NCBI GenBank assembly: GCA_001799845.1
Contig: MGUG01000052.1
Coordinates: 16,930 to 80,929 of the forward strand
DNA: 64,000 nt
Direction: 5' to 3'
Origin: Elusimicrobia bacterium GWC2_64_44
GTDB lineage: Bacteria > Elusimicrobiota > Elusimicrobia > Elusimicrobiales > UBA9959
The notes under the pieces were generated by a model. It saw only the letters and a program-made list of their open reading frames with translations, was not told where the DNA came from and ran no database searches. The position numbers and the translations under genes were made by a program. This document shows, piece after piece, positions 8,697 through 16,784 of the stretch (the first letter of the stretch is position 1; each line of letters starts with the position of its first letter).

Positions 8697-9452
8697 ATGA
8701 AACCCACGCGCGCCTTCCTGGAAAAGACCTACCGTGAGATGAACCGGCCGGAGTTCATCCACCCCGACCCGCTGGAATTCGTCTGGCGCTACGGCGCCGC
8801 GGCCGACCGCGAGGTCGTAGGACTGATAGCCGCCTGCCTGGCCTACGGCAATGTCACGCAGATCCTGAAGAGCGTGGATAAGGTGCTGGCGCCGATGGGG
8901 CAGGCCCCCGCGGCCTGGCTGAAGACCACGCCCCCGGCGGAGATCAGGAAAGGGCTGGGCAAATTCAAGCACCGGTTTACCACCGGGGCGGAGATGGCCG
9001 TCTTCCTGCTGAACATCAAGCGCGCGCTGGAGAAATACGGCTCGCTGGAGAAACTGTTCCTCGCCGGCTACGACAAGAGTGAGCCCACCGTTGAGAACTC
9101 CCTATACCGATTTATCGACGCTTTCAACGCGCAGGCCTGCGCCCCCACGCTGACGCCCTGCACCGAGCTGAAGAGCTCCTTCAAGCGGGTAAACCTCTTC
9201 CTGCGCTGGATGGTGCGCAAGGACGCCGTGGACCCCGGCGTCTGGGCCGGTGTGCCCCCCTCCAAGCTGATCATCCCGCTCGACACGCACATGCGGCAGG
9301 TCTCCATGGGCATGGGCATAACGAAGCGCAAGGACACCTCCATGAAGACGGCCGTGGAGATCACCGCGTTCTTCAGCGGCGTCATGCCGTCGGACCCGGT
9401 TAAATACGACTTCGCCCTGACCCGCGCGGGCATCAGGGGCAACAATACCTGA
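8697..9452 (+). CDS. TIGR02757 family protein (DUF2400)
   Basis: A 251-residue protein of the TIGR02757/DUF2400 family, whose function is not established; the fold is thought to resemble helix-hairpin-helix DNA glycosylases. Recognised by the N-terminal segment FIHPDPLEFVWRY, the AACLAYGNV segment (residues 45-53) and the late NLFLRWMVRKDAVDPGVW and LDTHMRQV motifs. It starts at an ATG six nt after a TATAAT box and has no ribosome-binding site. It lies between hcp and rubrerythrin but has its own promoter and is separated from hcp by a terminator, so a shared role in stress defence is not shown. Confidence 0.85.
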   Translation: MKPTRAFLEKTYREMNRPEFIHPDPLEFVWRYGAAADREVVGLIAACLAYGNVTQILKSVDKVLAPMGQAPAAWLKTTPPAEIRKGLGKFKHRFTTGAEMAVFLLNIKRALEKYGSLEKLFLAGYDKSEPTVENSLYRFIDAFNAQACAPTLTPCTELKSSFKRVNLFLRWMVRKDAVDPGVWAGVPPSKLIIPLDTHMRQVSMGMGITKRKDTSMKTAVEITAFFSGVMPSDPVKYDFALTRAGIRGNNT

Positions 9453-9474
9453 TTTTTAGTAGAATATAGTCTCT

Positions 9475-9480
9475 CTCTTT
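9475..9480 (+). promoter_or_regulatory. Candidate -10 of the rubrerythrin operon
   Basis: TATAGT in the 80-nt gap before rubrerythrin would give a leader of about 50 nt. The -35 region is T-rich but not a clear match. Confidence 0.35.
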
Positions 9481-9532
9481 CGCTGACGGCTGGGTACCGG
9501 CAGCGCTTCAAGCATTTACTTCAGGAGGAAAA

Positions 9533-10105
9533 ATGAAAATAAAAGGTTCCAAGACCGAACAGAATCTGCTCGCTTCTTTCGCGGGCGAATCGCAGGCCCG
9601 CAACCGCTACACTTATTTCGCCGGCGCGGCGAAGAAAGAAGGCTACGTACAGATAGCCAAGGCCTTCGAAGAGACCGCCGACCAGGAGAAGGAGCACGCC
9701 AAGCGCTTCTTCAAGTTCCTCGAGGGCGGCGACCTGCAGATCACCGCCACCTTCCCCGCCGGCTGCATCGGCGACACCGCCGCCAACCTTAAGGCCGCGG
9801 CCGACGGCGAGAAACACGAGTGGGGCCACATGTACCCCGAGTTCGCCAAGACCGCCCGCGAAGAGGGTTTCGAACCCGTCGCCAGGACCTTCGAGGCCGT
9901 CTCCGTGGCCGAGAAATACCACGAGTCCCGCTACCGCGGCTTCCTGAAGAACCTCGAGGAGGGAAAAGTTTTCAAGAAGGGCAAGAAAGTCACCTGGCGC
10001 TGCATCAACTGCGGCTACACCCACGAGGGCGAGACCGCCCCGGAGAACTGCCCGGCCTGCGCGCACCCGAAGGCCTATTTCGAGGTCCTCGCGGAGAACT
10101 GGTAA
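9533..10105 (+). CDS. rbr: Rubrerythrin
   Basis: Non-haem diiron peroxidase that reduces hydrogen peroxide in the cytoplasm of anaerobes. The 190-residue protein has the four-helix diiron domain with ligand motifs AGESQARN (E19), ADQEKEHA, AEKYHESRY, and a C-terminal rubredoxin-like knuckle pair C-x2-C (CINC) and C-x2-C (CPAC) around residues 158-176. AGGAGG precedes the start. First gene of a tight four-gene run (rubrerythrin, thiol peroxidase, superoxide reductase, rubredoxin) with gaps of 6, 30 and 9 nt, consistent with one operon detoxifying peroxide and superoxide. Confidence 0.96.
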   Translation: MKIKGSKTEQNLLASFAGESQARNRYTYFAGAAKKEGYVQIAKAFEETADQEKEHAKRFFKFLEGGDLQITATFPAGCIGDTAANLKAAADGEKHEWGHMYPEFAKTAREEGFEPVARTFEAVSVAEKYHESRYRGFLKNLEEGKVFKKGKKVTWRCINCGYTHEGETAPENCPACAHPKAYFEVLAENW

Positions 10106-10111
10106 AAACCT

Positions 10112-10660
10112 ATGGAAGAAAATACGAACGAAGAAGCCCAGAAAGAGCACGCGAAGCGCACGGTGACCATCCACGGCCGCCCGATGACGCTGGTCGGCGA
10201 CGAGATGAAGGTGGGCACTCCCGCGCCCGACTTCAAAGTGACCGATAACGACATGCTGCCCATGAAGTTTCTGCGCACCTACGGCGGCAAAGTGGCGGTT
10301 ATCATAGCCGTGCACTCCCTGGACACCTCCGTCTGCGACCTGGAGACCCGCCGCTTCAATAAGGAAGCCGAGGCTTTGGGCCCGGACGTCGGCGTGCTGG
10401 TGGTCAGCATGGACCTGCCGTTCGCCCAGAAGCGCTGGTGCGGCGCGGTCGGCATCAAAGCCGTGCGCACCTTCTCGGACTACCAGAGGGCCGAGTTCGG
10501 CAAGGCCTACGGCGTCCTGATCAAGGAGCTGCGCCTGCTGGCCCGGGCCGTGTTCATAGTGGACAAGGACGGCATTGTGAAGTACGCGCAGATCGTTCCC
10601 GAGGTCTCGAAGGAACCGGATTACGAAGAAGTGCTGACCGCGCTCAAGGCGCTGGTCTGA
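10112..10660 (+). CDS. tpx: Thiol peroxidase (Tpx, atypical 2-Cys peroxiredoxin)
   Basis: Reduces hydrogen and lipid peroxides using thioredoxin. The 182-residue product has the Tpx N-terminal segment VGTPAPDF, the peroxidatic Cys75 in SLDTSVCDLETRRFN and the resolving Cys110 in FAQKRWCGA, the same pair as E. coli Tpx. An acidic N-terminal extension of roughly 15 residues is present compared with short Tpx forms. It begins 6 nt after rubrerythrin in the same operon. Confidence 0.95.
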   Translation: MEENTNEEAQKEHAKRTVTIHGRPMTLVGDEMKVGTPAPDFKVTDNDMLPMKFLRTYGGKVAVIIAVHSLDTSVCDLETRRFNKEAEALGPDVGVLVVSMDLPFAQKRWCGAVGIKAVRTFSDYQRAEFGKAYGVLIKELRLLARAVFIVDKDGIVKYAQIVPEVSKEPDYEEVLTALKALV

Positions 10661-10690
10661 TTTTGGGTAAGGGTCAAGGAGAAAACAATA

Positions 10691-11071
10691 ATGGCTGAAA
10701 GAAGAGAAGTTTACAAGTGTGAAGCGTGCGGCAACATCGTAGAGGTCCTGCACGGCGGCCCCGGCGTGCTGGTCTGCTGCGGCTCCGACATGAAGGCGAT
10801 GTTCGAGAACACCTCCGACGGCGCCAAAGAGAAGCACGTCCCCGTAATAGCGAAGACCGACAAGGGCGTGACCGTGAAGGTAGGCTCCGTGCCTCACCCG
10901 ATGCTGGCCGAGCACTTTATCGAGTGGATAGAGCTGGTGGCCGACGGCAAGGTCTTCCGCGAATACCTGCAGCCCGGCCAGGCCCCCGAGGCCACGTTCT
11001 GCCTGTGCTTCACGCCCAAGACGCTGGAAGCGCGCGAATATTGCAACCTGCACGGGCTATGGAAAGCCTAA
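10691..11071 (+). CDS. dfx: Desulfoferrodoxin (2Fe-type superoxide reductase)
   Basis: Reduces superoxide to peroxide without releasing oxygen. The 126-residue protein holds both centres. The N-terminal desulforedoxin-like FeCys4 site is C10, C13, C29 and C30. The catalytic Fe(His)4Cys site is read as H49 (EKHVPV), H69, H75, C118 and H121 ([10 protein letters not shown]), with the conserved E47-K48 pair before H49. Peroxide made here can be removed by the upstream rubrerythrin and thiol peroxidase; the rubredoxin 9 nt downstream is the expected electron donor. Confidence 0.96.
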   Translation: MAERREVYKCEACGNIVEVLHGGPGVLVCCGSDMKAMFENTSDGAKEKHVPVIAKTDKGVTVKVGSVPHPMLAEHFIEWIELVADGKVFREYLQPGQAPEATFCLCFTPKTLEAREYCNLHGLWKA

Positions 11072-11080
11072 GGAGATAAA

Positions 11081-11242
11081 ATGAAAAAGTACCTCTGCAA
11101 GCTCTGCGGCTATATCTACGATCCGGCTGTCGGCGATCCCGACAACAACGTCCCCCCCGGCACGGCTTTTGACAAGCTGCCCGAGGGCTGGGTGTGCCCG
11201 GTCTGCGGCGCCGGCAAGGAAGAGTTCGAAGTAGAGAACTAG
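11081..11242 (+). CDS. Rubredoxin (53 aa)
   Basis: A short gene easily missed by length cut-offs. The ATG follows AAGGAGATAA and the product of 53 residues starts [16 protein letters not shown]. The iron ligands are C6, C9, C39 and C42 (C-x2-C-G-Y near the start and C-P-V-C-G near the end), and the PEGWVCPVC segment is diagnostic. It is the likely one-electron carrier for the superoxide reductase and rubrerythrin encoded just upstream. A strong terminator follows. Confidence 0.97.
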   Translation: MKKYLCKLCGYIYDPAVGDPDNNVPPGTAFDKLPEGWVCPVCGAGKEEFEVEN

Positions 11243-11260
11243 CCCCTTCAGCAAAAACAA

Positions 11261-11289
11261 AACCCCCGGCCTGGGCGCCGGGGGTTTTT
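11261..11289 (+). terminator. Rho-independent terminator of the rbr-tpx-dfx-rubredoxin operon
   Basis: An 8-bp perfect GC stem (11263-11270 with 11277-11284), 6-nt loop, then TTTTT. The convergent gene on the minus strand ends 12 nt beyond. Confidence 0.92.
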
Positions 11290-11300
11290 ATTTGGCCGCG

Positions 11301-13073
11301 CTATCTGGCCGGCCAATCGGCCAGTCCGCCGCCTTCGGAGATCTTTACGAACCTGTCGGCGGCTATCTTTTTATAGACCGCGGCCCCGGAGTTCCAGCGC
11401 ACCTCTATCGAGTCGGCGGCCTTTGCCTTGCCCAGGCCGAAATGCAGCACCTGATCGTCTGTCAGCCCGGCGTGGCCGTGCGAAGTGGAAATAACGCGCC
11501 GCTGCGTCAGCCTGCCGGCCTTCACGATCACCTCTACGCCCACCCCGCCGCGGTTGGAGCCGCCGGCGCCGCGTCCTTCCAGCTTGACGGCCAGCCAGTG
11601 GTTGCCGTTATTTATATGGTTATGGAACAGGGCCGGGGCGGGCCAGGCCCCGCGCCGCCTGTCGGCCGGCATGCGCATCCAGGACTTGCCCGCCAGGATA
11701 TCCAGGCGGCCGTCCCGGTCGTAGTCCGCCACGGAGATGCCGCCGGAGCTCTCCCAGTCAAAACCGGCCTTGGCGGTGATCTCCTCGAATTTCCTCGGCC
11801 TGACCTGCCTGAACAGCCGCAGGTACTGCCCGTCCGGGTAGTCCCCGCTCGCCAGCAGCAGGTCCAGGCGCCCGTCGTTGTCGAAGTCGGCCCAGGCCGC
11901 GCGCATGTCCCCCTGGTTCCAGTTCCTGGTATCCTGGTGCACGCGGTAGAGGAGGTCCGGGTAGCGTTTGAAAGCCCCGCCTTTTCCGGGGCCCTTATTC
12001 TCCAGCAGCGAAGAGCGGTCCGACGCCTCGCCCGCCCAGCCATGCGTGATCTCGCCCAGGAAGACGTCCGTGTCCCCGTCGTTATCGTAGTCGGCGCAGG
12101 CGGCGGAGAAGGTATTGCCGTGCGAGCGCCATTCCTTCTCGGGCTCGCGCTTCACCCCCGGCGGGTAGCGGCCGTGGCGGATAGCGTCCCCGTCGAAGCC
12201 GCTGGCCGGCGCGCGATCGGAGAAGGTGCCGTCGCCGTTGTTGCGCCACAGGCGGTTGGCCTGCCGCCCGTAGACGGAGACCAGCAGGTCCTGGCGGCCG
12301 TCGCCGTCCCAGTCGCAGTGGGAAACGCCGTAGACCGGCCGGCTGGAATCCGCCCCCCCCTCGGTCGGCGCCGTCAGCAGCCCGGCGGATCCCGTGGTCT
12401 CGGCGAAACTGCCCCCGCCGAGGCCGCGGTAGAGGCGTGAGGGATAGCACAGGAAGGAGACCCCGTATTCCTTGTACCAGTTGCCGGCGTAAAGGTCCAG
12501 GAGCCCGTCGTTATCGTAGTCGAACAGGGCGGCCGCGGCGGTGGTCTCCGCCGGCTCTTCCACGCCCGCTTTCCCGAGGTGCGTGAAGCGGCCCGTGCCG
12601 TCGTTGAGCAGCACGGCCGAGCGCAGGCCGTCGTCGGCTTTCTCGTAAAGGGCCCCGCCGGCCGCGTCTTTCAATACGGCCCCGGTCTTCGGGTCTGTTT
12701 TAGGTTTTTCGAATTCGGAGTAGCGGGCGCTGAACAGGTCCAGGTCGCCGTCGTTGTCCAGGTCGCCGAAGACCAGCGCGCTGCCGGCCCGCGCCGCGGT
12801 GCTGGGTGCCGGGGCCGCGTTCACGCCGGACTCGGCCGTGAAGTCGTAGAACCCGCCCGCGCCGCCGGAGCTGAGGAAGACGCGTGAGACCTGCCCGCCG
12901 AAAGTGCTGCCCAGCACGGCGTCCGGCCAGCCGTCGCCGTTGAGGTCAGCCCAGGCCGGGTTCTGAGCGCTGACGGCGGCCAGTCCGGCCGCGGAAGCGA
13001 CATCCACGAAATACGGCCCCCCGGCGGCTGCGGCAGGCAGGGCCAGCATGAGCAGAGGGAGCAATTGGATCAT
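11301..13073 (-). CDS. Secreted FG-GAP/VCBS-repeat protein with UnbV/ASPIC domain
   Basis: A 590-residue exported protein: signal peptide (residues 1-16, ending AAAA), then multiple FG-GAP/VCBS repeats recognisable as D-x-[ND]-x-D-G-x-x-D calcium-binding motifs (WADLNGDGWPD, FGDLDNDGDLD, FDYDNDGLLD, DWDGDGRQD, DYDNDGDTD, DFDNDGRLD, DYDRDGRLD), probably a beta-propeller. The C-terminal 90 residues match the UnbV/ASPIC domain of the CRTAC1 family. Function unknown; such proteins are common in environmental diderms and are thought to bind ligands at the cell surface. Start overlaps the stop of the upstream PAP2 gene by 1 nt, so the two are translationally coupled. Confidence 0.88.
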   Translation of the reverse strand: MIQLLPLLMLALPAAAAGGPYFVDVASAAGLAAVSAQNPAWADLNGDGWPDAVLGSTFGGQVSRVFLSSGGAGGFYDFTAESGVNAAPAPSTAARAGSALVFGDLDNDGDLDLFSARYSEFEKPKTDPKTGAVLKDAAGGALYEKADDGLRSAVLLNDGTGRFTHLGKAGVEEPAETTAAAALFDYDNDGLLDLYAGNWYKEYGVSFLCYPSRLYRGLGGGSFAETTGSAGLLTAPTEGGADSSRPVYGVSHCDWDGDGRQDLLVSVYGRQANRLWRNNGDGTFSDRAPASGFDGDAIRHGRYPPGVKREPEKEWRSHGNTFSAACADYDNDGDTDVFLGEITHGWAGEASDRSSLLENKGPGKGGAFKRYPDLLYRVHQDTRNWNQGDMRAAWADFDNDGRLDLLLASGDYPDGQYLRLFRQVRPRKFEEITAKAGFDWESSGGISVADYDRDGRLDILAGKSWMRMPADRRRGAWPAPALFHNHINNGNHWLAVKLEGRGAGGSNRGGVGVEVIVKAGRLTQRRVISTSHGHAGLTDDQVLHFGLGKAKAADSIEVRWNSGAAVYKKIAADRFVKISEGGGLADWPAR

Positions 13074-13777
13074 CAGGGCTTCTTAGCCAGCGAGCGCAGT
13101 TTTTCAAGGTCGGAGCGGAAAGCGGGCTGCCTGGCCATCTCCGCGTAGACGGCGCTCCCGAGCAGCTTGCCGGCCTCTATGTCCGACGGGTGATGCACCC
13201 CGCCGATCACGCGGTTGAGGGCGGCGCGGTCGGACCGGGCCAGGAAGTCTGCGCGGCGCGCGGGATCCACGTCGGCAAGCAGCAGCGCGAGCAGCCGCGA
13301 CACGGTGGCGTGCCCGCTCGGATAGGAGAGCCCGCCCACGCGGCCCAGGCAGGGCCGCAGCTCCTTGTCGCGCCGGAAGGGCCGCGGGCGCGCGTACTTT
13401 TTCTTGGCGATGGAAACGGCCTTGGCGCCGTCCACGTAGACGCGGAAAAGAATGGTCGAGGCCTCGGCCGGCAGCGGCTGCGGGAAGGGCGAGATATCCC
13501 CGAAGAACTTGTCGTAATCGGCCTCGGCCTGGGCGTTGGCGCCGGCGCAGTCTTCGGCCGTGCGCCTGCCCTGCCAGTCGAACATGACCTGCATGTCCTT
13601 TTTATCCTCTGGCGAACCCGGGGCCGGCGGCGGCGCCACGGTGGCGGCAGGCACGGAGGCGGCCGCGTAATGGTGGTCGGGGCCGAAGACGCTGTACAGG
13701 TAGAACTGGGCTTTGCCGCAGCCTGCCAGAGAGGCGGCCAAGACCAGGGAAAGAAGAATATTTTTGCGGGCGGTCAT
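13073..13777 (-). CDS. PAP2-superfamily acid phosphatase lipoprotein
   Basis: A 234-residue lipoprotein with a lipobox LAGC (Cys20). The PAP2/class A non-specific acid phosphatase signature is complete: K-x6-RP (KKKYARPRP near residue 125), PSGH (YPSGHAT), and R-x5-H-x3-D (NRVIGGVHHPSD). It is predicted to hydrolyse phosphate monoesters, possibly lipid or sugar phosphates, in the periplasm or at the outer membrane. The ATG has a TATACT box seven nt upstream and no Shine-Dalgarno sequence, so translation may be leaderless. Coupled to the downstream UnbV gene. Confidence 0.88.
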   Translation of the reverse strand: MTARKNILLSLVLAASLAGCGKAQFYLYSVFGPDHHYAAASVPAATVAPPPAPGSPEDKKDMQVMFDWQGRRTAEDCAGANAQAEADYDKFFGDISPFPQPLPAEASTILFRVYVDGAKAVSIAKKKYARPRPFRRDKELRPCLGRVGGLSYPSGHATVSRLLALLLADVDPARRADFLARSDRAALNRVIGGVHHPSDIEAGKLLGSAVYAEMARQPAFRSDLEKLRSLAKKP

Positions 13778-13784
13778 AGCGTAC

Positions 13785-13790
13785 AGTATA
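13785..13790 (-). promoter_or_regulatory. -10 element directly before the PAP2 gene start
   Basis: On the minus strand TATACT lies seven nt upstream of the ATG at 13777, with no Shine-Dalgarno sequence between. This is the same arrangement as at 8697, 28185 and 39690. Confidence 0.45.
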
Positions 13791-13831
13791 GAAAATGCGC
13801 GCAGCTTGAACCTACTGTTCCCGCGCCCCGG

Positions 13832-15094
13832 CTACCGGCCGCGCTTCGCCAGCGCAGAGGCCTGCCCGGCGATGGCGGCTACCTCAGCGGGCACAAGCAC
13901 CCGGTTGTATAGGCGGATATCGTCCAACTGTCCCCGGAAATGCCAGTTGAGGTTACCGCCGATGCGGCCGAATTCCAACGGCGTGGGACTCAGCACCTGG
14001 TTGTCGCCGAAAGAATCGGCGCCAATCCTCACAGGCTGCGCGATACCGTTGCGATAGATGGCCATCCCCGCCGTGCCGCGGCTGCCGTCGTAGGAGGCGG
14101 CCCAGTGTTCCCAACGCCCCGGTACCGGGCCTTCGTCCGCAGAGGCCTCCAGCTTAAAATTGTGCCCGTTCTTTATATCGAAGGTCAGGGCATAATTGTG
14201 GGAGGCGTTGTTCATGTACAAGGCGGTAATAACAGGATCCGAACCTTTTGCAAAGAGCCCCTGCGGGGCGTCCTTGCCGCCGCTCTTTATCCAGAAGGCG
14301 ACCGAGAACGGATTCCTCCCGTCGAAAAGGCTGTCGTAAAGCGGCTGATTGCCGTCTGAAACATAGTCGTCCAGGCCATCCATGGAGAAAGCCTGCGCGT
14401 CCGCGCCGGCGGCGAAAGCGGCGCCGTTAAGCGCGCTGGCCGTGCGGCCGGTAATCTCGTCCAGTGCGTTTCCGTCAGCGCGCCACCAGCGCACCGGGTC
14501 TTTGACGGGCGGCGGACGGACAGCGGCCTTTGGGGCCGCCGGGCGCGGCTCCGGACGCGGCAGCGGGCGCGCGGCAGGCGCGGCAGCTTCGGCGGCCCAA
14601 TCCATGGCGACGATCTCGCCCGCCGCGGCAATGATTGCCGCCGTTTCGGTCTTTATCAGGCGCGCGTTGACCTCCAGCCGGCCGTTGCGGTGGCGGATAA
14701 GGGTGCCTGTTACCACAGCTTCCACCCCCAGCACTTTGCCTATGCCCTTTATCGTCCGCTCGTCAACGGCGCCGGAATGCTGAAAGCTGAGTTCGCCCAG
14801 CACTTTTTCCAGCAGCGCGCGCTCAACGGCCTCCAGTTTGCGGCGGTTGATTATACGGGTGAGCAGCCGCTCGGCTACTATCGCTCCGTCGCTGGAGGCC
14901 CGCCCGTCCACGTAGGAGAAAGGCAGCACCGCGATCTTATTGCCTGAAAGCTGGCCGCGCCCTTCAGAAAGCCTTTCGGCCATGCGCGTGTAAGGTTCGG
15001 AGGAAAACGCCGCTGTGGAGCCGTCCCTGCGGGAATTGCCGGCGCAGCCGGAAAAGACCAGCAGTGCGGCCGCGCCTAGCAGCATGGATTTCAT
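13832..15094 (-). CDS. Lipoprotein with FlgO/CsgG-like domain and LamG-type domain
   Basis: A 420-residue lipoprotein (lipobox FSGC, Cys17). Residues about 30-165 resemble the FlgO/CsgG-like fold: NKIAVLPFSYVDG, ERLLTRIINRRKLEAVERAL and GVEAVVTGTLIRHRNGRLEV. A proline/alanine-rich linker (about 170-195) leads to a C-terminal LamG/concanavalin-like jelly roll (about 200-415) with WWRADGNALDEITGR, NPFSVAFWIKSGG and QLDDIRLYNRVL. The domain pairing is unusual. A TAGAAA box six nt before the ATG and absence of a ribosome site again hint at a leaderless message. Role unknown; attachment to a surface glycan is one possibility. Confidence 0.75.
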   Translation of the reverse strand: MKSMLLGAAALLVFSGCAGNSRRDGSTAAFSSEPYTRMAERLSEGRGQLSGNKIAVLPFSYVDGRASSDGAIVAERLLTRIINRRKLEAVERALLEKVLGELSFQHSGAVDERTIKGIGKVLGVEAVVTGTLIRHRNGRLEVNARLIKTETAAIIAAAGEIVAMDWAAEAAAPAARPLPRPEPRPAAPKAAVRPPPVKDPVRWWRADGNALDEITGRTASALNGAAFAAGADAQAFSMDGLDDYVSDGNQPLYDSLFDGRNPFSVAFWIKSGGKDAPQGLFAKGSDPVITALYMNNASHNYALTFDIKNGHNFKLEASADEGPVPGRWEHWAASYDGSRGTAGMAIYRNGIAQPVRIGADSFGDNQVLSPTPLEFGRIGGNLNWHFRGQLDDIRLYNRVLVPAEVAAIAGQASALAKRGR

Positions 15095-15143
15095 CAGGTA
15101 TTTCTATCATTTAAACCGGCGCAGGTACAATGGCGGCCCGCTG

Positions 15144-15178
15144 AAACAAAAGAGCCCGGCAGAACCGGGCTCTTTGCT
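15144..15178 (-). terminator. Terminator after glnA
   Basis: On the minus strand a 9-bp perfect stem (15151-15159 with 15165-15173) with a 5-nt loop is followed by a T-rich stretch. It lies 14-40 nt beyond the glnA stop. Confidence 0.85.
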
Positions 15179-15191
15179 GCTCTGAGGCGGC

Positions 15192-16643
15192 TCAGAACTT
15201 GTGCCAGAGCATCTGCGTGGTGACGTCGTGGTGGAACAGCACCTCCGAGGTCTTCACTATGGTGCCCAGCTCCTTGGGGTTGCGGTCGGCCGAGGCCTGC
15301 TTGTGGTGGGCGTACTTCTCGTGGGGCGCCTCGCCCAGCAGCCGCTTCAGGAACTCGCTGCCCCGGAACAGCCGCAGCGCGTCGTGGATATTGCCGGGCA
15401 GGTAGCGCACGCGGTCGCGCTTGCTCTCGTCCTTGGTCAGCGGCTCGCCCTTCAGCGCGGTCCCGATAAGCGAGTAAAGCGCCAGGTAGGGATTGGCGTC
15501 GGGCCCGACGGAGCGGATCTCCAGCCGCGCCGAGCGCTCGTTGCCGGCCGGAATGCGCACCATGGCGCCGCGGTCCACCGCCGACACCTTGATCTGGTTG
15601 GGAGCCTCGTAGTGTGGGTCCAGGCGGCGGTAGGCGTTGACGCTGGGGTTGAGCACCAGCGACAGCTCCTGCGCGTGGTTGAGTATCCTGGAAACCACGT
15701 CCCAGGCGGCTTTCGACATCCCCTCCTCGCCCTTGGCGTCGTAGAAGACGTTCTTCCCCCCTTTGGAGAAAGAGAGGTTCAGGTGCATGCCGCTGCCGTT
15801 CACGCCGGAGACTGGCTTGGGCAGGAAGGTGGCCGTCATGCCCATGTTGGCCGCCACCTGCCGGCAGACCAGCTTGTAGAGCTGGATCAGGTCGCAGGCG
15901 CGCACCGCGTGGGCGTGCGAGAAGTTCAGCTCGAACTGCGACGGGGCCACCTCGGGGTGGTCCTTCTCGTTGCGGAAGCCCATGGCGCGCTGTGCCTCGG
16001 CCGCGGTGTCGATGAACTTCTTCAGCGGGTCGAGCGGCAGCGAGTGGTAATAGCCGCCGGTGGAGATCAGCTCGAAGCCGTGCGTGTCGTTATAGCTCTG
16101 CTCGGCGTTGAGGCCTTTCACCAGGAACCCCTCCACCTCGGCCGCCACGTTGGCCGTCAGACCGGAGGACTTCTTTATCTCGCGGGCCAGCTCGGCCAGC
16201 CTGGCCCGGAAGTCGGAGTCGTAGAGCGACTTGTCGCGGTTGAGCACCGTACCGAAGATGATGACCTTGCCGGGGCCGAAGACGTCCGCCGGCAGCCAGA
16301 CTATGCTGCCCCAGTCTATCCCCAGGCGCAGGTCGCTCTCGCGCTGGGCAGAAAAGCCGCGGATAGAAGAGCCGTCGAAGGTGAGGTTGTCGTTGGCGGA
16401 GAGAAAGAACTGCTTGTCGTAGTCCAGCATGTGGAAGCGGCCTTCGATGTCGGTAAAGCAGATGGTCACCGCTTTGAGGCGCTTTTCACGGCGCAGGTAG
16501 TCGCAGTATTTTTTCTCCAGCTCGGCCTGGGAGAGCTTCTCCGCGGCCTCAGCCGCCTCTATGTTCAGCGTCTCCAGCTCGTCATAGGGAATGACCAGGA
16601 AGTTCTTGAGCCCCTCGCCGTCTGCGGAAATGTTTTTATTCAT
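15192..16643 (-). CDS. glnA: Glutamine synthetase (GS I family), lacking the adenylylation segment
   Basis: Makes glutamine from glutamate and ammonia. The 483-residue protein has an N-terminal extension of about 40 residues, then the beta-grasp DGSSIRGF motif, catalytic segments AAEVEGF, HPEVAPSQFEL and GVNGSGMH, the NPSVNAYRRL loop and the RIP...RSARLEIR arginine region. Where enterobacterial GS carries the NLY-D-LP adenylylation loop, this protein goes straight from DRVRYLPGNIHDAL into the C-terminal helix, so covalent control by adenylylation looks absent. Strong promoter TTGACA-N17-TATATT upstream; own terminator downstream. The enlarged GlmS gene, a glutamine user, lies immediately upstream. 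Confidence 0.92.
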   Translation of the reverse strand: MNKNISADGEGLKNFLVIPYDELETLNIEAAEAAEKLSQAELEKKYCDYLRREKRLKAVTICFTDIEGRFHMLDYDKQFFLSANDNLTFDGSSIRGFSAQRESDLRLGIDWGSIVWLPADVFGPGKVIIFGTVLNRDKSLYDSDFRARLAELAREIKKSSGLTANVAAEVEGFLVKGLNAEQSYNDTHGFELISTGGYYHSLPLDPLKKFIDTAAEAQRAMGFRNEKDHPEVAPSQFELNFSHAHAVRACDLIQLYKLVCRQVAANMGMTATFLPKPVSGVNGSGMHLNLSFSKGGKNVFYDAKGEEGMSKAAWDVVSRILNHAQELSLVLNPSVNAYRRLDPHYEAPNQIKVSAVDRGAMVRIPAGNERSARLEIRSVGPDANPYLALYSLIGTALKGEPLTKDESKRDRVRYLPGNIHDALRLFRGSEFLKRLLGEAPHEKYAHHKQASADRNPKELGTIVKTSEVLFHHDVTTQMLWHKF

Positions 16644-16681
16644 AGCCCCTCTTTAAAGGAATATTTGAGCAACTAATATTA

Positions 16682-16710
16682 AATATACATGGATTTATGC
16701 TAATTGTCAA
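16682..16710 (-). promoter_or_regulatory. Promoter of glnA
   Basis: On the minus strand TTGACA (16710-16705), 17 nt, TATATT (16687-16682), 38 nt before the glnA ATG. Near-perfect sigma70-type spacing within an AT-rich island; no NtrC or sigma54 signature recognised. Confidence 0.82.
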
Positions 16711-16727
16711 GACTTTTATAATAAACA

Positions 16728-16784
16728 GAAGCGCCGCCCACAAAGGGCGGCGCCTCTGCGCAAAAAGGCAGCAGGAGCCTTTTT
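16728..16784 (-). terminator. Tandem hairpin terminators after the GlmS-like gene
   Basis: On the minus strand the first hairpin, AAAAGGC paired with GCCTTTTT, begins at the stop codon itself (16784-16762) and ends in a T run. A second, GC-rich hairpin follows (16752-16730). Confidence 0.85.

Noticed and set aside
9521..11053. Minus-strand open frame of about 510 codons across rubrerythrin, thiol peroxidase and superoxide reductase
   Set aside because: It crosses three well-supported genes and the translation is low-complexity; it is an antisense shadow.
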